DNA of 64,000 bases from Mageeibacillus sp. UBA5438 (GCA_002427535.1 DIRK01000047.1:1-64000); one strand, 5' to 3'; numbered from the stretch's first letter, positions 1 to 9,462 are shown. The notes: a model not told the origin generated them from the letters alone. Numbers and translations: made by a program.

Positions 1-1236
1 ACCAACATTCTGGACTTGACTGTCAGGGTCCACGACCTGCTCCTCATAGACTACACTTGCAGAAGATTGCTCTCTTACAAGCTGCGCTACAGGTTTCCCC
101 TGAGAGGCGGCGTACTGGAAATTCGTCTTGTACGGGTCCCCCTCTTGGTATGGACCGTAACTCAAATTGACTGAGTTAACATAGTTCTCATAAATGCCAC
201 CATACTCATCAAAATAGCCTGATGCGTCAAATTCCGTTTCACTCATTGGCTTGATAAAACTTGGCTTGAAATAAAACGGAATAGAACCAGAGCCTTGCAT
301 CTCCGCTTCGGATTGCAATACCCGATAATTACTATTTCCCAAAACATCTTCACCGGTCAAACTGGTCGAATAGAGATCATACGTCGTAATCACCGTTGCT
401 TCCAAGGTCATTACATCCACGGTAAAGTTGTCACTGTTCCCGTCAATTTTTGCAGTCAGTTCCAAGACTTCTTTTCCCTTGAGTTCAAAGGAAACCGTAT
501 TGCCCGCAACAAGATCCTGGCTATTCGGCGAGCCCGTGTCAGGCGTTCCCACAAGTGACTTCAGGTCAAAATCAGATGAGAACTGCACAGCCTCTAAATC
601 AAAATCATTGGGGTTTGTCACAATAAACTTGGCGTAAACATCACCATCTTTATCGTTGACGGTGGAAATCTCGTTTGAAAATCCCGAATCGCTGTAAAGT
701 TTTGTTTCAACGGTCGCTCCGAGTGGCGGACTTGCTCGTACGGCGTTCTGCCAAAAAAGAAATTCACTCTCATATGAACTATCAGGACCAACATTTGTTG
801 TCGTGTAACTCGCTTTTTCAAAAACCAAGATATCACCGTAAGCGCCATCGGCGACACGAAAATCAATGACCAAATAGTTAAGGGGCCAGAAACCTCCCCC
901 TAAATACATTTCCCAAACAACTTCATGATCAGAATTATCATAACTTGCCGAAACGTCAATATTATCCGTGCTATGACCGGCCTTAACATCCTTAACATCG
1001 ACAAGCGATCCCAGCGTCACAATGCCCTTGGTATTGAGTTCACCTTTGTTTTTAGCGGTATCCGTCTGTAGGATCAGCCGGAATTCGCCATTACCTTTGT
1101 CATAGACCTGCGTAATGGTGTCAATCTGCTTCGGGAAATCCGGTGGTGCGCCGGAAAACGCTCCCGCGGGTGCCGTGACTGTAAATATCATGACGATAGC
1201 CAACAGGATCGCCATCACAAAATTATTTTTTTTCAT
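1..1236 (-). CDS. Secreted surface protein, 3' end outside window
   Basis: An open frame of 412 codons runs from an ATG at 1236 to the left edge without a stop, so the C-terminus is missing. GGGAGGAG lies 8 nt before the start. The N-terminus (MKKN, hydrophobic core to about residue 25, then APAGAFSG) is a typical signal peptide. The rest is polar, rich in Asp, Asn, Ser, Thr and Tyr and almost Cys-free, with a stretch near residues 190-260 (VYAKFIVTNPNDFDLEAV) resembling the beta-sandwich modules of bacterial surface proteins. Export is seen from the signal peptide; a cell-wall or adhesin-type role is inference. No sorting motif can be checked because the end is cut off. Confidence 0.75.
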   Translation of the reverse strand, partial: MKKNNFVMAILLAIVMIFTVTAPAGAFSGAPPDFPKQIDTITQVYDKGNGEFRLILQTDTAKNKGELNTKGIVTLGSLVDVKDVKAGHSTDNIDVSASYDNSDHEVVWEMYLGGGFWPLNYLVIDFRVADGAYGDILVFEKASYTTTNVGPDSSYESEFLFWQNAVRASPPLGATVETKLYSDSGFSNEISTVNDKDGDVYAKFIVTNPNDFDLEAVQFSSDFDLKSLVGTPDTGSPNSQDLVAGNTVSFELKGKEVLELTAKIDGNSDNFTVDVMTLEATVITTYDLYSTSLTGEDVLGNSNYRVLQSEAEMQGSGSIPFYFKPSFIKPMSETEFDASGYFDEYGGIYENYVNSVNLSYGPYQEGDPYKTNFQYAASQGKPVAQLVREQSSASVVYEEQVVDPDSQVQNVG

Positions 1237-1304
1237 TATTATTTCTCCTCCCAAATAAATGTTCCAATCGATAAGAAAGCAGGCATAACGCCCGCTTCTA
1301 GGAG

Positions 1305-1333
1305 ATTGTACGCAATTAAACCACCGATTATCA
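1305..1333 (-). promoter_or_regulatory. Candidate promoter of the secreted protein gene
   Basis: On the minus strand TGATAA (1333-1328) is followed after 17 nt by TACAAT (1310-1305). This places a start about 60 nt before the ATG at 1236. The -10 is a good match and the -35 a moderate one. The rest of the 213-bp gap (1237-1449) holds a 7-bp inverted repeat (1384-1390 with 1404-1410), which has no T tract and may only be a weak end signal for the upstream gene. Confidence 0.4.
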
Positions 1334-1449
1334 GGCATTTGTTACAGTTCAAGGGCCTATAGTGCAGGTCATGCGCCAATCGGCTTAACAATTATGGATG
1401 ATGTGTTAAGAATGTATGAATGGGTGAAAACCCCAATCGCCTTAAAAAA

Positions 1450-2295
1450 TTAAAGAGGTCTTTTTAGTTCTCTTTCCTCAAACCAGACAAACTCTGTAAT
1501 GCCAAGGCTCTCTAAGTATTGAAGCGTCTCATTCATATGCAAACCATTTTGCTCAACATGGTGCGCATCCGAGCAGATCGTGAAAAGATCGCCGCCAAGT
1601 TCAATATAGCGGTCCAGGATTTTTTCATCCGGCATCGCGTCTTTAAGGGCATAATCCTTGCGCTTCATAAGAGAGTTCACCGTCCCCACGTTAATCTCTA
1701 ACGCCTGATTATTTTCCATCATGATCTTGAACAAGCGGTCAAAAGCCTCCGGCGCGTGCTCATAGTGCATCTTCGAATCGCGTTGGGGCGCGTAGCGCGA
1801 GAAAAAATCAAAATGCGCGACAATGTTTGCTTCTTTCATATCTTGGGCGGAATCCGCGATCGCATGAATCACCTCAGTATAGACCTTGTGAAGCTTCGAG
1901 GTATAGATATGCTCCGCGTGGGTAAAGGGATCGTAGCTTCTAAAATAATGAAGCGACACAATCGAAAAATCAAAGGGATATTCGCGAACAATATTATGGA
2001 GGACATCGCTTACCTCGGGCATCCAACCAAGTTCAATACCCACAAGAAAACCGGGAGGATCGCCTTCCTGTCTTTTCGAAGGCATCCTTCTCTTAGAATA
2101 AAATGCCTCCATATAGGCCTTGGGATCAAACGTCCAAGGCGAACCGTCCGACATCTCACAATCAGGATCGTAATGATCCGAGATACCCACGCCGTGCAAG
2201 CCTCTTTTTTCGGCCTCTAATAATAATTCCCCGACACTCTGTGTCCCGTCAGGCGACCAGTATCCTAAATGGTTATGCGCGTCAACAAGCCTCAT
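1450..2295 (-). CDS. PHP-domain phosphoesterase, histidinol-phosphatase (HisJ/HisK) type
   Basis: A 281-aa PHP-superfamily protein. Metal-binding motifs are visible in order: DAHNHLGYWSPDG near residue 5, GISDHYDPD near residue 38, VAHFDFFSRY near residue 160 and SDAHHVEQNG near the C-terminus. Length and motif order fit the histidinol-phosphatase branch, which removes phosphate from L-histidinol phosphate, but no his gene is nearby, so the substrate is uncertain. The start overlaps the pncB stop by 4 nt (ATGA), which implies translational coupling at the end of the ribosomal/ecf/truA/pncB transcript. Confidence 0.75.
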   Translation of the reverse strand: MRLVDAHNHLGYWSPDGTQSVGELLLEAEKRGLHGVGISDHYDPDCEMSDGSPWTFDPKAYMEAFYSKRRMPSKRQEGDPPGFLVGIELGWMPEVSDVLHNIVREYPFDFSIVSLHYFRSYDPFTHAEHIYTSKLHKVYTEVIHAIADSAQDMKEANIVAHFDFFSRYAPQRDSKMHYEHAPEAFDRLFKIMMENNQALEINVGTVNSLMKRKDYALKDAMPDEKILDRYIELGGDLFTICSDAHHVEQNGLHMNETLQYLESLGITEFVWFEERELKRPL

Positions 2296-3761
2296 ACCGA
2301 CTCCTGCTCTTCCATCTCACTGTGCAAGAAGCGCTCTTTTAACGACCACAGCGTATCTGACAGGTCGACATAGTATTCTTGCGGATTTTCAAAGCGCTTC
2401 AATGAATCCCAAAGGGTATCAAGCTGTGCCCTGCAAAAGGCGCGGATGTCTTCGATGTGGCGCTTCTCACCGATATATTCACCCTTTTCAAAAATCTGCT
2501 CCAGAATCGGGACCGCACGAAAATCCGTCAGCGTTTTGCGCTTCCAGGTATGAAGCGGATCAAAGATCGTCAAAGGTTTTGTATCGTCGATGACCTCATC
2601 GATGAGGGTAATCAGATCGGCCTCGACTAAACCCGTCGTACGGTTGTAAAGTCTGTAAAGGGTCTTCTCCCCCGGGTTCGTCACCTTCTCAGGATTATCC
2701 GACACCTTCATGCGGGGCTCCATGACACCGTCCTTTTCAATTCCCGACAGTTTATACACGCCGCTGAAAACTGGCTCGGCACGCGAAGTGATCAGGCGCT
2801 CACCCACGCCGAAGGAATCAACTCGAGCCCCCTGGCGCAAAAGATCCTGAATCAGGTACTCATCGATGGCGCTACTCAAGGTGATCTTACAGTCATTTAA
2901 ACCTGCCTCATCGAGCATGGCACGCGCCCTGATCGAAAGATAGGCCAAGTCCCCTGAATCAATACGGATCGCCTTTAAACGGTGTCCTTGGGGCTCCAAC
3001 ACCTCACGGCTCACGCGGATGGCGTTGGGGACGCCGCACTTTAAGGTATTGTAGGTATCGACTAAGAGTTGGCAGTCGTCGGGGTAAACCGTCGCGTAGG
3101 CCTTGAAGGCATCGTACTCCGTATCAAAGGCCTGCACCCATGAATGCGCCATGGTGCCCAAGACAGGAATTTTGAAGATTTCACCGGCCACCGTACAAGA
3201 GGTCCCCGCGACCCCCGCGATATAGGCGGCTCTCGCGCCCAGGATCGACGCGTCCGAACCCTGCGCGCGGCGCGCGCCAAACTCTAAAATCCCGCGGCCT
3301 TCCGCCGCACGGACAATGCGCGAAGACTTCGTCGCGATTAAACTTTGGTGGTTAATCGTCAAAAGCACCATCGTCTCCACCATCTGGGCCTGGATAATCG
3401 GGCCTCTCACCTTGACAATGGGTTCGCCCGGGAAGATCGGCATCCCCTCCGGAATCGCCCAGACATCGCACTCAAACCTAAAATCGCGAAGGTACGAAAG
3501 AAAAGCCGGATCAAAGTGATCGAGCTGGACCAAGTACTCGATATCCTTGTCCGTAAACTGCAGATTCGCCAGGTACTCGACCAGCTGCTCCACCCCGGCC
3601 ATGATCGCAAAGCCGCCACGCTCCGGGACGTCACGGAAAAACATGTCAAAGACCGCGACCGTATCCTTCATGCCCTCTTTGTAATACGCGTTTGACATCG
3701 TGATTTCATAAAAATCGGTCAACATCGCAAGATTAATATCGTGATCCCATCCGTTTGCCAT
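2292..3761 (-). CDS. pncB: Nicotinate phosphoribosyltransferase
   Basis: A 489-aa NAPRTase that makes nicotinate mononucleotide from nicotinate and PRPP in NAD salvage. Family marks include the N-terminal LTDFYEITM, FRDVPERGGFAI near residue 43, the GTMAHSWVQAF segment near residue 205 that carries the His phosphorylated in this family, and RIDSGDLAYLS near residue 267. Length is normal. A strong AAGGAGG precedes the ATG. It sits 10 nt after truA, where many Firmicutes carry rplM-rpsI, so it appears to have joined the ecf-truA transcription unit. Confidence 0.93.
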   Translation of the reverse strand: MANGWDHDINLAMLTDFYEITMSNAYYKEGMKDTVAVFDMFFRDVPERGGFAIMAGVEQLVEYLANLQFTDKDIEYLVQLDHFDPAFLSYLRDFRFECDVWAIPEGMPIFPGEPIVKVRGPIIQAQMVETMVLLTINHQSLIATKSSRIVRAAEGRGILEFGARRAQGSDASILGARAAYIAGVAGTSCTVAGEIFKIPVLGTMAHSWVQAFDTEYDAFKAYATVYPDDCQLLVDTYNTLKCGVPNAIRVSREVLEPQGHRLKAIRIDSGDLAYLSIRARAMLDEAGLNDCKITLSSAIDEYLIQDLLRQGARVDSFGVGERLITSRAEPVFSGVYKLSGIEKDGVMEPRMKVSDNPEKVTNPGEKTLYRLYNRTTGLVEADLITLIDEVIDDTKPLTIFDPLHTWKRKTLTDFRAVPILEQIFEKGEYIGEKRHIEDIRAFCRAQLDTLWDSLKRFENPQEYYVDLSDTLWSLKERFLHSEMEEQESV

Positions 3762-3771
3762 ATAAGCCTCC

Positions 3772-4587
3772 TTACTGTGAAGACGTATCCATTATAGACA
3801 ATTCGCGGCGTCCATCTTCATAGGGCCATTGATCACCGCCAAAAAGTGTTTGTTCAAAATACACGCGCTCCAAAAGCAAGCCCTCCGGCGGCATCGTCGG
3901 ACCCGCGAGCACACGCTTTTTCGAAGCGATAATCGCCCCGATGGCCCCGGGTTCAATCTTTTTCTGACCCGCGTAGACAAGCGTCCCCGCGATAACGCGC
4001 ACCATATGATATAAAAAGCCGTCGCCGATGATGCGAAAGCTTATCGTGTTTTCTTTTATCTCCAAACTCAATTCATGGATCGTCCTCACAGAACGCTTGG
4101 TCGGCGAACCCTGATCCATGAAGGCGGTAAAATCGTGCGTACCGACCATTTCTTTCGCCGCCTCCCGCATGGCGAAAACATCCAGCTCGCCCGGCACATG
4201 AACCGCTTGACGGCGCAAAAGAACAGGACGGATGGATCCCGTGACCACCGTATAGCGATAGGACTTCCCCCAGCCGTCATAGCGCGGGTTAAAGTCAGCC
4301 TCGACGATCATTACCTCCTTCACCGCGATGGACTCGGGGAGCGTCGTATTCCACGCCAAGGCCATGCGATCGACCGGAATGGACGTTTGGGACAAAAAGG
4401 ATGACACATGGCCTAAAGCCGACACCCCGGCGTCGGTACGGCTGCCGCCGGTAAGACGGATCGTCTCCCCCGTCAAATCGAACCAGCTATTTTCCATCGC
4501 GGCCTGAACAGAAGGCGCATTTTGCTGACGCTGCCAGCCTGAAAAAACAGTCCCGTCATACTCCGTCATGATCGCGTAACGCCGCAT
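3772..4587 (-). CDS. truA: tRNA pseudouridine(38-40) synthase
   Basis: A 271-aa TruA enzyme that isomerises uridines 38-40 in the tRNA anticodon arm. It begins YAIMTEYDGTVFSGWQRQ, has the catalytic Asp in GGSRTDAGVSALGHV near residue 52, and the C-terminal FRIIGDGFLYHMVR block. Its ATG overlaps the ecfT stop by one base (TGATG) with GGGAGGG upstream, so the two are translationally coupled. Order ecfA-ecfT-truA is classical for Firmicutes. Confidence 0.95.
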   Translation of the reverse strand: MRRYAIMTEYDGTVFSGWQRQQNAPSVQAAMENSWFDLTGETIRLTGGSRTDAGVSALGHVSSFLSQTSIPVDRMALAWNTTLPESIAVKEVMIVEADFNPRYDGWGKSYRYTVVTGSIRPVLLRRQAVHVPGELDVFAMREAAKEMVGTHDFTAFMDQGSPTKRSVRTIHELSLEIKENTISFRIIGDGFLYHMVRVIAGTLVYAGQKKIEPGAIGAIIASKKRVLAGPTMPPEGLLLERVYFEQTLFGGDQWPYEDGRRELSIMDTSSQ

Positions 4588-5399
4588 CAGAAGAACCCTC
4601 CCAATACTTTAGGCCCCACGAACGCAAAGGCTAATAAGAACACCACAAGAACTAAAAAGACAATATCCTTCGGATAAAGCTTGGCGGTGTACAACCGGGT
4701 CCTCCCCTTCTCTCCCTGGTAACAGCGCGCGTCCATGGCAATCGCCAGATCATCCGCGCGTCGGAAGCTCGAGATGAAAAGCGGCACCAAAATACTCACA
4801 AGACCCCTCGCGCGGCGGATCGGGCCCCCTGTATCGTAATCGGCGCCCCTTGAAGACTGCGCCTTCATGATCTTGGCAGACTCATCCATCAGGATGGGAA
4901 CAAAGCGCAAAGCAATCGACATCATCATGGCAAACTCATGCACGGGAAAACGCAAATAGCGCAAAGGCGACAAGAGACTTTCCAAAGCATCCGCAATGGC
5001 CAAGGGCATCGTGGTCAGCGTCAATAAAAGTGAAGTATTGATCACCATCAAGATGAGGCGCATCGCCGTCATCGCCCCTGTATAAAGCCCCTCTTTTGAA
5101 ATCGCGATAGGGCCGATATGAAACAAGATATGTCCCTTTACCGTCACCAGGTGCAAGATGACCGCAAAAAGAATGATGAATACAAGCGGCCTGACACTTC
5201 TTAAGATGGTTGTGATTCGGATTTTGGATAATACCATGAGCATCATGGTCCAAATAAGGAACACCGCCATAATAATCGGGTCCTGGATGGAGAGGATTGC
5301 CACCATGAGAATAATCGCAGCTAAAAACTTGATTCTTGCGTCCAATAAATGGAGCGCCGAATCACCCGGAATAGAACGGCCGAGCATACTTTTACCCAT
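4587..5399 (-). CDS. ecfT: Energy-coupling factor transporter transmembrane protein EcfT
   Basis: A 270-aa membrane subunit of the shared (group II) ECF vitamin transporter, which links the ATPases to exchangeable substrate-binding S components encoded elsewhere. It has the N-terminal PGDSALHLLDARIKFLAAI, several hydrophobic segments between residues 25 and 130 and near 240-265, and the two coupling-helix motifs SRGADYD and AMDARCY near residues 187 and 218. The start overlaps the EcfA stop by 8 nt. Confidence 0.93.
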   Translation of the reverse strand: MGKSMLGRSIPGDSALHLLDARIKFLAAIILMVAILSIQDPIIMAVFLIWTMMLMVLSKIRITTILRSVRPLVFIILFAVILHLVTVKGHILFHIGPIAISKEGLYTGAMTAMRLILMVINTSLLLTLTTMPLAIADALESLLSPLRYLRFPVHEFAMMMSIALRFVPILMDESAKIMKAQSSRGADYDTGGPIRRARGLVSILVPLFISSFRRADDLAIAMDARCYQGEKGRTRLYTAKLYPKDIVFLVLVVFLLAFAFVGPKVLGGFF

Positions 5400-7197
5400 G
5401 GGTGATGCCTCCGACCGATAAACCTTTGACCGCGTTTAAGAGCGCGTTTTTTACATCCAGAGGACAAAAACAAGCGATTTTTTCTTTTTGGGGTACAAGA
5501 TCTGAAAATTGATCCAAAAATCTTTTTGAGGGCGGTGTCTCAAGATGAACATTTTTCAAAAACTGCTCGTCTTGGGTGATCTCAAAGGGCGTTCCAACGC
5601 CGGCCACCTTGCCCTCATTCATGACCAGGATGCGATCCGAATAGCGCGTCATCATCTCCATGTCATGCGACACAATAACAAGGGTGACGCCCTCCTTTGT
5701 GAGCGTCAAAAGATCACGGAACAAATCATCCCGTCCCCTAGGGTCAAGGCCTGCGGCCGGCTCATCCAAGATGAGAATCTCTGTTTCAGCGGCTAAGACA
5801 CCCGCGATCGCCACGCGGCGGCGCTGTCCGCCCGATAATTCAAAAGGTGAACGGTCAAGGATATCTGTGATACCAAGCCTTTTGGCCGCGCGAAGCACCG
5901 CACGCTCTACCTCATCCGGACGCTTTTTTTGTTGCTTCGGTGCAAAGGCGATGTCGAGGGCTACCGTTTCTTCAAACAGCTGGTCCTCCGGGTATTGAAA
6001 AAGAAGACCCACATGGCGCCGTATTCCGGACACTTGTTTTTTATCGGAAAGATCGCGGTCCAAGACCACGACTTTTCCCTTTTTAGCCCGTATAAGGCCG
6101 TTAAAATGCTGGATGAGGGTGGATTTACCCGAACCTGTGTGACCGACAAGTCCCAGTATTTCTCCCCTTTTTACCTGAAGCGAGACATCGTCAAGCGCCG
6201 GGAGCACGCTAAGGCCTTCCGTGTCGTAAGTATAGGACAGGTGAACGACCTTGATTACTTCCGAAATATCGCCGCTTTCCCTTGCGACTTGTTCGTTGCT
6301 TGAATCACTCATCGCCGCTTCTTGCGAAAGTTTCTCTTCCTGCGGAATATGGATGGAATTTAAGGCCCCCCGCACATACCGGACGGCTCCGTCAAAGTGA
6401 ATCAATTCATTCGAATCAAAGGGGACACGGGTTTCTTGGTGAATGAGATGGGCGATCTCAAGATGCGTCGGCACATCCAGGCCCTTTTGTTTAACCCGTT
6501 CTACCTGGTTAAACACCTCGGCCGGGGTGCCGTAAAAGGCGATGCGACCATCGCTTATGACATATACAAGATCGGCTAAAAGCGCTTCTTCCATATGGTG
6601 CGTGATCTGGACGACGGTGAGTTTTTCTTCCTTTTTCAGGCGTCTTACAAGCGCCATCACCTCATGCCTGGCCTCAGGATCAAGCATGGCGGTGGCCTCA
6701 TCGAGTACAAGGCAGTCGGGGCGCATAGCAAGGATTGAGGCAATTGCCAATTTTTGTTTTTGGCCACCCGACAATTCATGGGGGGCCCGTTCTTTTAAAT
6801 CAAAAAGTCCTGTCAATTCCAAGGAGGCATCCACACGGGCCCAGATCTCATCGCGTGAAAGGCCGAGATTAGAGGGGCCAAAGGCGACGTCATCTTTGAC
6901 GGTCGTGCCGATGATCTGATTGTCGGGATTTTGGAACACCATGGCGCATTCGCGGCGGATCTCATAGATATTGCGATCGTCGTCGGTACGCTTCCCGTTC
7001 ATGGTCACAAGGCCCTCGTCGGGCAAAAGCAGACCGTTCATGAGGCGGGCAATCGTCGACTTCCCTGAGCCGTTTCGGCCGATCAGGGCGACATGCGTCC
7101 CGCGCTCAATGGTAAAAGAGACGTCCGAGACGGCACGCACCGGATACTGGCCTTCCATCGCGCCATAGGTAAATGAAACGTTTTGAAAATCAATCAT
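5392..7197 (-). CDS. ecfA: Fused EcfA1-EcfA2 ECF transporter ATPase
   Basis: One 601-aa polypeptide holds both ECF ATPases, which are usually two genes (ecfA1 and ecfA2). The N-half has Walker A GRNGSGKST near residue 40, signature LSGGQKQK and Walker B CLVLDEATAMLD, matching EcfA1. The C-half has GHTGSGKST near residue 355, LSGGQRRR and ILILDEPAAGLD, matching EcfA2. A polar linker (SDSSNEQVARES) lies near residue 300. The start MIDFQNV at 7197 is chosen for its AAAGGAT site and family N-terminus; a longer frame to 7260 would enter the terminator. No stop or frameshift separates the halves. Confidence 0.93.
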   Translation of the reverse strand: MIDFQNVSFTYGAMEGQYPVRAVSDVSFTIERGTHVALIGRNGSGKSTIARLMNGLLLPDEGLVTMNGKRTDDDRNIYEIRRECAMVFQNPDNQIIGTTVKDDVAFGPSNLGLSRDEIWARVDASLELTGLFDLKERAPHELSGGQKQKLAIASILAMRPDCLVLDEATAMLDPEARHEVMALVRRLKKEEKLTVVQITHHMEEALLADLVYVISDGRIAFYGTPAEVFNQVERVKQKGLDVPTHLEIAHLIHQETRVPFDSNELIHFDGAVRYVRGALNSIHIPQEEKLSQEAAMSDSSNEQVARESGDISEVIKVVHLSYTYDTEGLSVLPALDDVSLQVKRGEILGLVGHTGSGKSTLIQHFNGLIRAKKGKVVVLDRDLSDKKQVSGIRRHVGLLFQYPEDQLFEETVALDIAFAPKQQKKRPDEVERAVLRAAKRLGITDILDRSPFELSGGQRRRVAIAGVLAAETEILILDEPAAGLDPRGRDDLFRDLLTLTKEGVTLVIVSHDMEMMTRYSDRILVMNEGKVAGVGTPFEITQDEQFLKNVHLETPPSKRFLDQFSDLVPQKEKIACFCPLDVKNALLNAVKGLSVGGITHG

Positions 7198-7230
7198 GCT
7201 TGGGTATCCTTTACGCCCCAACCATTCTAC

Positions 7231-7274
7231 CAAAATAAAAGGACTTCCCTTTGAAGTCACATCAAGGGAAGTCC
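7231..7274 (-). terminator. Intrinsic terminator after rplQ
   Basis: A perfect 11-bp stem (7264-7274 with 7241-7251, minus-strand GGACTTCCCTT / AAGGGAAGTCC) with a 12-nt loop is followed by TTTTATTTT. It should end the ribosomal transcript after rplQ. The ecfA start lies only 33 nt further, so the ecf genes depend on read-through or on a promoter overlapping the terminator; I saw no convincing -35/-10 pair. Confidence 0.9.
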
Positions 7275-7301
7275 GTCATGATTATTTGTCAATCAAAAGT
7301 T

Positions 7302-7829
7302 TTAGTCGACCAGTTCCAAAATCGCCATCGGCGCTGCGTCACCGCGGCGCGGACCGATCTTGACGATGCGCGTGTATCCGCCTGAACGTGTGGTGTAACG
7401 GGGAGCGACAGAATTGAACAGGTGATTCACGGTATTCACACGATTTCCCTCATGATCCTTGGTCTCCACCATCATGGTCATGATCTTACGACGTGCGGCC
7501 AGCCTTGAAGGCATATCGACCTGCACCGTTTTGGTCTTCATTTCACGCTCGACCACATCGTAGGCGCGGTCATTTTTTGAGGTCGCTGAGCGGAGCACTT
7601 TGCGCCCCTTATCATCTAATTTCGCAGCCGATACCTGTACGGTTTTCGTGGTGAAATTGTTTTGCTCTTTGACCGCTAAGGCAATCGCTTTTTCCGCGAT
7701 GCGAGCCGCTTCTTTGGCGCGCGTTTCGGTGGTGGTGACCTTGCCCTCCACGATCAGGGTGGTCACAAGGTTTCTCAGTATTGATTTTCTCGCCGCTGTC
7801 TCGCGTCCGAGTCTTCTATATCCGGGCAT
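7302..7829 (-). CDS. rplQ: 50S ribosomal protein L17
   Basis: A 175-aa L17. The N-terminus ([20 protein letters not shown]) and the C-terminal [20 protein letters not shown] are canonical. The protein is longer than the common 115-130 aa because of an insertion around residues 55-115 ([17 protein letters not shown] and following). It is the last ribosomal gene before the terminator and stands 29 nt after rpoA. Confidence 0.95.
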   Translation of the reverse strand: MPGYRRLGRETAARKSILRNLVTTLIVEGKVTTTETRAKEAARIAEKAIALAVKEQNNFTTKTVQVSAAKLDDKGRKVLRSATSKNDRAYDVVEREMKTKTVQVDMPSRLAARRKIMTMMVETKDHEGNRVNTVNHLFNSVAPRYTTRSGGYTRIVKIGPRRGDAAPMAILELVD

Positions 7830-7858
7830 GGTTTAAAACTCTCCTCCTGCAAAAATGT

Positions 7859-8824
7859 TTATGAATGATCGGGATCAGCCAATTGCAGGCCGTGTGTTCC
7901 CAGCTTTTCAATCAGCTCGTCAAGCGATGTGGCACCCAGGTTTCTGACCTTCATCAGATCATCACGCGAATGGGCGATCAAATCGGCGACTGTATGGATA
8001 TCGGCGCGCTTCAAGGAGTTAAAAATCCGTGTTGAAAACTTCAAGTCCTCTATAGGCGCATCGTAAATGCTCTTCTCTTCCTCTTCTATCAGCAAGGGCT
8101 CTTGCCCTGCGACTTCCTGGTCGTGCGTCATGGAAAGGAACAGATTCAGGTGATCGATCAGGATTTCAGCCGCCCCCACAAGTGCTTCTTCGGCTGTAAT
8201 CGTGCCGTCTGTCCAGATTTCAAGTGTCAGCTTGTCAAAGTCCGTGATCTGTCCGACACGCGTATCTTCGACCTTGTAGTTGACCTTTTTCACCGGCGTA
8301 AAAATGGAATCCATCGGGATGACACCGATCGGCGCGTTTGCTTCTTTATTCTGGTCCGCGCTCTTATAGCCGATGCCCGCGTTAAAGGTGAGACCCATGA
8401 AAAGCGGACCGTCGCCGTTCATATGCGCGATGACATGATCAGGATTCACAATTTCGAGTTCATCACTCTGATTAAACTCACCGGCGGTCACCGGACCTTT
8501 GTAGCCGGCTTCCTTATTGATAAACACCGTTTTGGGGCCCGACACATGAAGGCGTGCACGAATATCCTTAATATTCAAAAGGATTTCGGTGACATCTTCC
8601 ACCACACCGGGCACGGTCGAATATTCTTGAAAAATGCCTTCAATTCGGACGGACGTGGCCGCGCATCCCGGAAGTGAGGACAACAATACGCGACGCAAAG
8701 CGTTGCCCAATGTTGTACCGTATCCGCGCTCGAGCGGCTCCGCGACAAATAGACCGTATGTCTCGTCTTCCGACTGCTTTTTATATTCAATATTCGTGTC
8801 TGTCGCGTTCTTAAATTCGATCAT
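7859..8824 (-). CDS. rpoA: DNA-directed RNA polymerase alpha subunit
   Basis: A 321-aa alpha subunit: the N-terminal assembly domain (AEPLERGYGTTLGNALRRVL near residue 30) dimerises and nucleates beta/beta', and the C-terminal domain (VRNLGATSLDELIEKL near the end) binds UP elements and regulators. TAGGAGGTTGCT precedes the ATG. Confidence 0.98.
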   Translation of the reverse strand: MIEFKNATDTNIEYKKQSEDETYGLFVAEPLERGYGTTLGNALRRVLLSSLPGCAATSVRIEGIFQEYSTVPGVVEDVTEILLNIKDIRARLHVSGPKTVFINKEAGYKGPVTAGEFNQSDELEIVNPDHVIAHMNGDGPLFMGLTFNAGIGYKSADQNKEANAPIGVIPMDSIFTPVKKVNYKVEDTRVGQITDFDKLTLEIWTDGTITAEEALVGAAEILIDHLNLFLSMTHDQEVAGQEPLLIEEEEKSIYDAPIEDLKFSTRIFNSLKRADIHTVADLIAHSRDDLMKVRNLGATSLDELIEKLGTHGLQLADPDHS

Positions 8825-8863
8825 AGCAACCTCCTAGTCGGGTGCGTTGTCGCGTCACAGCTC

Positions 8864-9445
8864 TTACTTCGAGTAGAGCTCGACGATGAGCGTCTCTTCC
8901 ACGTCGATATCAATTTCGTCACGCTCAGGGACACGAAGGACGGTCCCTTTCAGGTGATCCGCGTCAAAGGATAACCAAGCGGGTACGAGGGTGTTCGGCA
9001 ACTCGTCGAATACTTTCACGTGGCGTGAATTTTCACGCACGGAAATTTCATCACCGGGCGACACATTCATCGAGGGAATGCTTGCGCGTTGACCGTTGAT
9101 ATTGAAATGGCCGTGATTGACGAGCTGTCTTGCCTGCGCCCTTGTGGCGGTAAAGCCAAGGCGGTAGACGACGTTATCAAGGCGGAGCTCAAGCAGCTTC
9201 AAAAGGTTTTCACCGCTCTTGCCCGGCATTTTGCTTGCGCGATCGTAGGTGTTGCGGAATTGCTTTTCCAACACACCGTAGACAAACTTCACCGACTGCT
9301 TGGCGCGGAGCTGACGTCCGTACTCGCCTTCTTTGCGGCGTGATTGTCTGGGATTGCGTTTCGATTTTTTATTGATACCCAGCATCTGAGGCGCGACTTC
9401 CAATGAGCGGCTGCGTTTCAGGATGGGCGATCTGTCTTTAGCCAT
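8864..9445 (-). CDS. rpsD: 30S ribosomal protein S4
   Basis: A 193-aa S4, a primary 16S rRNA binder, with an S4 domain (LELRLDNVVYRLGFTATRAQ near residue 90). The start MAKDRSPILKRS at 9445 is chosen because AGAGGAG lies 8-9 nt upstream; a longer in-frame extension to 9493 would overlap rpsK and has no family support. Confidence 0.95.
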   Translation of the reverse strand: MAKDRSPILKRSRSLEVAPQMLGINKKSKRNPRQSRRKEGEYGRQLRAKQSVKFVYGVLEKQFRNTYDRASKMPGKSGENLLKLLELRLDNVVYRLGFTATRAQARQLVNHGHFNINGQRASIPSMNVSPGDEISVRENSRHVKVFDELPNTLVPAWLSFDADHLKGTVLRVPERDEIDIDVEETLIVELYSK

Positions 9446-9462
9446 AGTATGCGATCTCCTCT

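Noticed and set aside
7302..7829. L17 longer than usual, considered as an anomaly
   Set aside because: Insertion-bearing L17 proteins of about 170 aa are, to my knowledge, known in Clostridia, so this is noted in the gene entry only.
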